From Oxalobacteraceae bacterium UBA6018 (GTDB taxonomy: Bacteria > Pseudomonadota > Gammaproteobacteria > Burkholderiales > Burkholderiaceae_D), in contig DIZW01000129.1 of NCBI GenBank assembly GCA_002428015.1, positions 8,521-72,520 on the forward strand: a DNA stretch of 64,000 nucleotides, given 5' to 3'. Shown piece by piece: positions 60,229-64,000 of this stretch. Positions within the stretch are counted from its first letter, which is position 1. Every line of letters starts with the position of its first letter. The translations under genes were made by a program, and so were the position numbers. Under the pieces are notes generated by a model. The model searched no databases and had not been told where the DNA came from. It saw only the letters and a list, made by a program, of their open reading frames with translations.

Positions 60229-62499
60229 ATGCCCTTCCACATCAAACGCCTCAGCGCCGCAGTATCGCTCGCCATGCTTCACCTCAGCCACGCCGGCGCC
60301 CAGGAAGCCGCCCCCGCCGATGGCCTGAACCTCGAGCGCGTCATCGTCACCGGCACCACCGGCGGCTCGTCCAAGATGAAGTCCAGCGTCTCGGTCAGCA
60401 CGCTCGACGCCGACACCATCGCCAACGCCGCGCCGGCCAGCGCGGCCGAAGTGCTGCGCTCGATCCCGGGCATGCGCTCGGAGTCCTCCGGCGGCGAGGG
60501 CAACGCCAACATCACCGTGCGCGGCGTGCCGATTTCGGCCGGCGGCGCGCGCTACGTGCAGCTGCAGGAGGACGGCCTGCCGGTGCTGCAGTCGGGCGAC
60601 TTCCAGTTCGCCACCCCCGACTCCTTCCTGCGCGTGGACGGCAGCCTTGATCACCTCGAAGTGGTGCGCGGCGGCTCGGCCTCGACCCTGGCCACCAACT
60701 CGCCGGGCGGCATCGTCAACTTCATCACCAAGACCGGCACCGACAAGGGCGGCAGCATCGGCCTGACCAAGGGCCTGGACTACGACTCGACCCGCTTCGA
60801 CTTCGACTACGGCTCGCCGCTGAGTGCCACCACGCGTTTCTTCGTGGGCGGCTTCTACCGCAGCGGCGAGGGCGTGCGCCATGGCGGCGTGAACGCCGAG
60901 CAGGGCGGCCAGATCCACGCCAACTTCACCCAGGACCTCGACAACGGCTTCATCCGCATCTCGTTCAAGCACTTGAGCGACAAGAGCCCGACCGCGCTGC
61001 CGGTGCCGGTCACGGTGAGCGGCAAGACCATCCACGAGATCGACGGCATCGACCCGCGCACGGCCAGCTTCTACTCGCCCTACTGGGTGCGCGACGTTTC
61101 GCTCGACAAGGCCAACAACGCCGTCTCGTCGAACGTCAACGACGGCCTGGCCGTCAACAGCACGACGCTGGGCCTGGAGGCGGAGTTCCGCATGGGCGAG
61201 GGCTGGACCCTGTCCGAGAAATTCCGCCACGCCGCCAACAGCGGGCGCTTCATCGGCGTGTTCCCGTCCAATAGCGGGACGGTCGGCAACTACACCTACG
61301 CCTCCGGCCCCAACAGCGGCAAGGCCTACAACGGGCGCGCGTTCGGCGCGGTGGTGTTCAACACCTCGATCGACGACGCCGGCGCGATGTTCAACGACAC
61401 CAAGCTGGCCAAGACCTTCGCCCTGGCCGGCGGCGCCAAGCTGACCGGCACCGCCGGCCTGTACACCTCGGTGCAGAACTTCGGCTTGACCTGGAACTTC
61501 AACGAATACCTGATGCAGGCCAGCGGCGACAAGCCGGCCCTGCTCAAGACCGCCAGCGGCACGCCCGGCCTGGTCGGCCCGGCCTTCGGCGGCTGCTGCT
61601 CGCGCGCCGTGGACATGCAGTACCGCCTGACTTCGCCGTACTTCAACCTGGGCTTCGAGCAGGGCGCGCTCAACGTGGACGCCAGCGTGCGGCGCGACAT
61701 GCAGAAGGCCAGCGGCACCGCCAACATCGCCACCGGCGCCACCCATTACGACGCCGCCACCACCCAGTTCGTCGACTACGACGTGGACCACACCTCGTAT
61801 TCGGCCGGCGCCAACTACCGGATCGACAAGAACTTCGCGCTGTTCGCGCGCGTCAGCGACGGCGTGTCCTTCAACGCTGACCGCATCCTGTTCGGCACCC
61901 CGCTCGACGGCAGCGCGCCGATCAACCTGAACACGGTTAAGCAGGTCGAGGGCGGCGTCAAGTGGCGCCATGGCGGCATCAGCACCTTCGTCACCCTGTT
62001 CCAGGCCAAGACCAAGGAAACCAACTACGAGGCGACCACGCAAAAGAGCACCGCCAACAGCTACGACGCCAAGGGCATGGAGCTGGAGGCGGCCTATAAC
62101 GCCGGGCCGTTCCGCATGACCGGCGGGCTGACCCTCACCGACGCGAAGATCGTCGCCACCGCGCCGGGCGCCGAGGCGGTGATCGGCAACACCCCGCGCC
62201 GCCAGGCCCGCGTGGTGTACCAGCTCGCGCCGAGCTACGTGATCGGCGACGCCAGTTTCGGCGTGAGCGTGATCGGCACCGGCAAGTCCTGGGCCGACGA
62301 CACCCACACCATCGAGATGCCGGCCTTCGCGGTCCTGAACGGCTACTTCAACTACCAGGTCAACGAGCGCATGCTGGTGGCCCTGAGCGCCAACAACCTG
62401 CTCAACAAGATCGGCTACACCGAAGTCGAAGGCGACGGCCACGCCGCCCGCTCGATCAGCGGCCGCTCGATCAAGGCTACCCTGAAGTACTCGTTCTAA
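60229..62499 (+). CDS. TonB-dependent receptor, probable sugar (sucrose-type) uptake
   Basis: 756 residues with a signal peptide (MPFHIKRLSAAVSLAMLHLSHAGAQ) and AGGAG before the ATG. A plug domain (LERVIVTGTTGGSSKM, PASAAEVLRSIPGMRSESSGGEGNANITVRGVPI, LDHLEVVRGGSASTLATNSPGGIVNFITKTG) precedes a 22-strand barrel ending NNLLNKIGYTEVEGDGHAARSISGRSIKATLKYSF. It lies between a LacI regulator and amylosucrase, so it probably brings sucrose or another glucoside across the outer membrane. No inner membrane transporter of the system is visible in the window. Confidence 0.9.
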   Translation: MPFHIKRLSAAVSLAMLHLSHAGAQEAAPADGLNLERVIVTGTTGGSSKMKSSVSVSTLDADTIANAAPASAAEVLRSIPGMRSESSGGEGNANITVRGVPISAGGARYVQLQEDGLPVLQSGDFQFATPDSFLRVDGSLDHLEVVRGGSASTLATNSPGGIVNFITKTGTDKGGSIGLTKGLDYDSTRFDFDYGSPLSATTRFFVGGFYRSGEGVRHGGVNAEQGGQIHANFTQDLDNGFIRISFKHLSDKSPTALPVPVTVSGKTIHEIDGIDPRTASFYSPYWVRDVSLDKANNAVSSNVNDGLAVNSTTLGLEAEFRMGEGWTLSEKFRHAANSGRFIGVFPSNSGTVGNYTYASGPNSGKAYNGRAFGAVVFNTSIDDAGAMFNDTKLAKTFALAGGAKLTGTAGLYTSVQNFGLTWNFNEYLMQASGDKPALLKTASGTPGLVGPAFGGCCSRAVDMQYRLTSPYFNLGFEQGALNVDASVRRDMQKASGTANIATGATHYDAATTQFVDYDVDHTSYSAGANYRIDKNFALFARVSDGVSFNADRILFGTPLDGSAPINLNTVKQVEGGVKWRHGGISTFVTLFQAKTKETNYEATTQKSTANSYDAKGMELEAAYNAGPFRMTGGLTLTDAKIVATAPGAEAVIGNTPRRQARVVYQLAPSYVIGDASFGVSVIGTGKSWADDTHTIEMPAFAVLNGYFNYQVNERMLVALSANNLLNKIGYTEVEGDGHAARSISGRSIKATLKYSF

Positions 62500-62505
62500 C
62501 CACCC

Positions 62506-62531
62506 GCCGCGGCCGGCGCGCCGGCCGCGGC
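62506..62531 (+). other. 26-bp perfect palindrome between the TonB receptor and amylosucrase genes
   Basis: A perfect GC-only inverted repeat (arms 62506-62518 and 62519-62531) 7 bases after the receptor stop and 16 bases before the amylosucrase ATG at 62547. It has no T-run; a stable hairpin here would protect the receptor mRNA or lower amylosucrase translation rather than terminate cleanly. Confidence 0.7.
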
Positions 62532-62546
62532 ACTTGAATGCATGCC

Positions 62547-64000
62547 ATGACCTCTCCAACACCCCTGCAGCGCATGCTCGATGCGCTGCCACCCCACGCG
62601 CGCGCGCAGGCGGGGGCGCGTTACGCGGCCCACGAGGCGGTGCTGACCGCCCGCCTGGCGCGTCTGTACGGCGACCAGCCCGGCTTCGGCGACTGGCTGG
62701 GCGAACTGATGGCCGCGGTGGGCAGCCTGCACGCGGCCCGTCCGCCCGCGCTGCTGGCGCTGGACGCGGCGCGCGCGGCCGACCCGGCATGGTTCACCGG
62801 CGCCCACATGCTCGGCTACAGCGCCTACGTCGCCCAGTTCGGCGGCAGCCTGCGCGGGGTGATCGAGCGCATCGACCACCTGCGCGAACTGGGCGTCACC
62901 TACCTGCACCTGCTGCCGTTTCTGCGCGCCCGCGCCGGCGAGAGCGACGGCGGCTTCGCCGTCGCCAGCTTCGACGAGGTCGATCCATCGCTCGGTACCG
63001 AGGCCGACCTGCTCGCGCTGACCGCCGCCCTGCGCGGGGCCGGCATCAGCCTGTGCTCGGACCTGATCCTCAACCACGTGGCCGACGACCATGCCTGGGC
63101 CAAGGGCGCCGCCGCCGGCGACCCGGCCCTGCGCGCCTTCTTCCACGTGTTCCCCGACCGGGTCCAGCCGGACCGCTACGAGGCCACCCTGGGCCAGGTG
63201 TTCCCGGAAGCGGCGCCCGGCAATTTCAGCTGGGTCGAATCCATGGGCGGCTGGGTCTGGACTACCTTCTACCCCTTCCAGTGGGACCTCAACTACGCCA
63301 ACCCGAACGTGTTCGCGGCGATGGTGCAGGCGCTGCTGCGCCTGGCCAACCGCGGGGTCGAAGTGTTCCGCCTCGATTCCACCGCCTTCCTGTGGAAGCG
63401 CGAGGGCAGCAACTGCATGAACCAGCCGGAGGCCCACGAGCTGCTGCAGGCGTTGCGCGCCATCGTCGACATCGCCGCCCCCGGCGTGCTGCTCAAGGCC
63501 GAGGCGATCGTGCCCACGCGCGAGCTGCCCGCCTACTTCGGCAGCGGCCCCGCGCGCGAATGCCACCTGGCCTACCACAGCACCTTGATGGCGGCCGGCT
63601 GGGCCGCGCTGGCCGAGCAGGACACCGCGCTGCTGCGCGCCGTGATCCACGGCACCCCGGCGCTGCCGCCGGGGGCCAGCTGGCTGACCTATGTGCGCTG
63701 CCATGACGATATCGGCTGGCCGGTGCTGGCCGGCGAGGCCAAGAGCGAGGAGCGGCTCGGCCGCGTCGCGCGCTTCTACAACGAGGGCGCCCACTTCGCC
63801 ACCGGGGTGCCGTTCCAGGCCGGCGCCGTGCGCGCCGTCACCGCCACCAACGGCAGCGCGGCGGCCCTGGCCGGGCTGGAGACGGCGAGCGGCGATCAGG
63901 CCGTCGAATACGCACTGCGCCGCCTGCTGCTGGTGCACGGCCTGGCGCTCTCGTTCGGCGGCCTGCCGGTGCTCTACATGGGCGACGAGCTGGGCATGCT
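62547..64000 (+). CDS. Amylosucrase/sucrose hydrolase-like GH13 enzyme (C-terminus cut off by window edge)
   Basis: 484 residues run in frame to the window end. The start is ATG 62547, or ATG 62538 three codons earlier. It belongs to the GH13 amylosucrase group: MLGYSAYVAQFGGSLRGVIERIDHLRELGVTYLHLLPFL, NHVADDHAWAKGA, SMGGWVWTTFYPFQWDLNYANPNVF, the nucleophile Asp in GVEVFRLDSTAFLWKREGSNCMNQPEAH, the acid/base Glu in LLKAEAIV, and the transition-state Asp in YVRCHDDIGWPV. Such enzymes split sucrose and either polymerise the glucose or hydrolyse it; which one cannot be told here. It lacks a signal peptide, so it should act in the cytosol. Confidence 0.9.
   Translation, partial: MTSPTPLQRMLDALPPHARAQAGARYAAHEAVLTARLARLYGDQPGFGDWLGELMAAVGSLHAARPPALLALDAARAADPAWFTGAHMLGYSAYVAQFGGSLRGVIERIDHLRELGVTYLHLLPFLRARAGESDGGFAVASFDEVDPSLGTEADLLALTAALRGAGISLCSDLILNHVADDHAWAKGAAAGDPALRAFFHVFPDRVQPDRYEATLGQVFPEAAPGNFSWVESMGGWVWTTFYPFQWDLNYANPNVFAAMVQALLRLANRGVEVFRLDSTAFLWKREGSNCMNQPEAHELLQALRAIVDIAAPGVLLKAEAIVPTRELPAYFGSGPARECHLAYHSTLMAAGWAALAEQDTALLRAVIHGTPALPPGASWLTYVRCHDDIGWPVLAGEAKSEERLGRVARFYNEGAHFATGVPFQAGAVRAVTATNGSAAALAGLETASGDQAVEYALRRLLLVHGLALSFGGLPVLYMGDELGM

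Overview
This 64 kb window is GC-rich, gene-dense chromosomal DNA from a Gram-negative bacterium. Gene content points to the Betaproteobacteria, probably Oxalobacteraceae (Massilia / Duganella / Janthinobacterium-like): a queA-tgt-yajC-secD-secF block, an arginine succinyltransferase (AST) operon with two transferase subunits and an AraC-type ArgR, TonB-dependent receptors and carbohydrate-active enzymes. The genus is an inference. I saw no tRNA, rRNA, CRISPR array, prophage or intact insertion sequence. Most very long antisense reading frames are shadows of real genes, caused by the high GC content.

Layout. 1-7284: recG (cut by the left edge) diverges from the queuosine and Sec genes. 7599-17113: a cellulose-derived sugar module with a GH5-like lipoprotein (altered catalytic site), an AlkZ-like DNA glycosylase-family protein, a GPH sugar symporter, a GH94 phosphorylase that looks like cellobionic acid phosphorylase, a periplasmic GH3 beta-glucosidase, and a LacI-family repressor closely resembling gluconate-responsive GntR. 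17347-22543: a five-gene operon (MarR, FUSC, DUF1656, HlyD, NodT-type outer membrane lipoprotein) for an AaeAB-like aromatic-acid or drug efflux pump. 22743-25455: an HDOD protein, a MarR gene overlapping a small unknown gene, and an EamA transporter. 25471-38858: argR and the complete AST pathway (astC, aruF, aruG, astD, astB, astE), with a very large NAD-dependent glutamate dehydrogenase between astB and astE. Together these turn arginine into glutamate and then 2-oxoglutarate.

38924-42417: an old yellow enzyme, a NUDIX hydrolase, flavohaemoglobin hmp and its repressor nsrR, both with NsrR-like operators. About 42360-45960 is an accessory patch of weaker coding bias: a decayed DUF2167/M50-like relic, a His-rich lipoprotein, an APC permease, a small membrane protein and a truncated lipoprotein leader. 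45956-54296: a polysaccharide deacetylase, S46 dipeptidyl-peptidase, phospholipase D-type synthase, GlsB stress protein, glycine-zipper stress protein with three 60-residue repeats, and a cytochrome b561/YceI/YceI operon. 54497-57994: a TonB receptor convergent with purB. 58180-64000: GST, then a LacI regulator, a TonB receptor and an amylosucrase (cut by the right edge). This last trio resembles the Xanthomonas sux sucrose locus, with two identical LacI-type operators ahead of the receptor.

I found no obviously new defence or mobile system. The most rewarding leads are the cellobionate/gluconate module with its GH5-like protein carrying Gln at the expected nucleophile, an orphan two-hairpin terminator at 17250-17318 that may end a small RNA, the AST operon containing glutamate dehydrogenase, and the duplicated sux-like operator.
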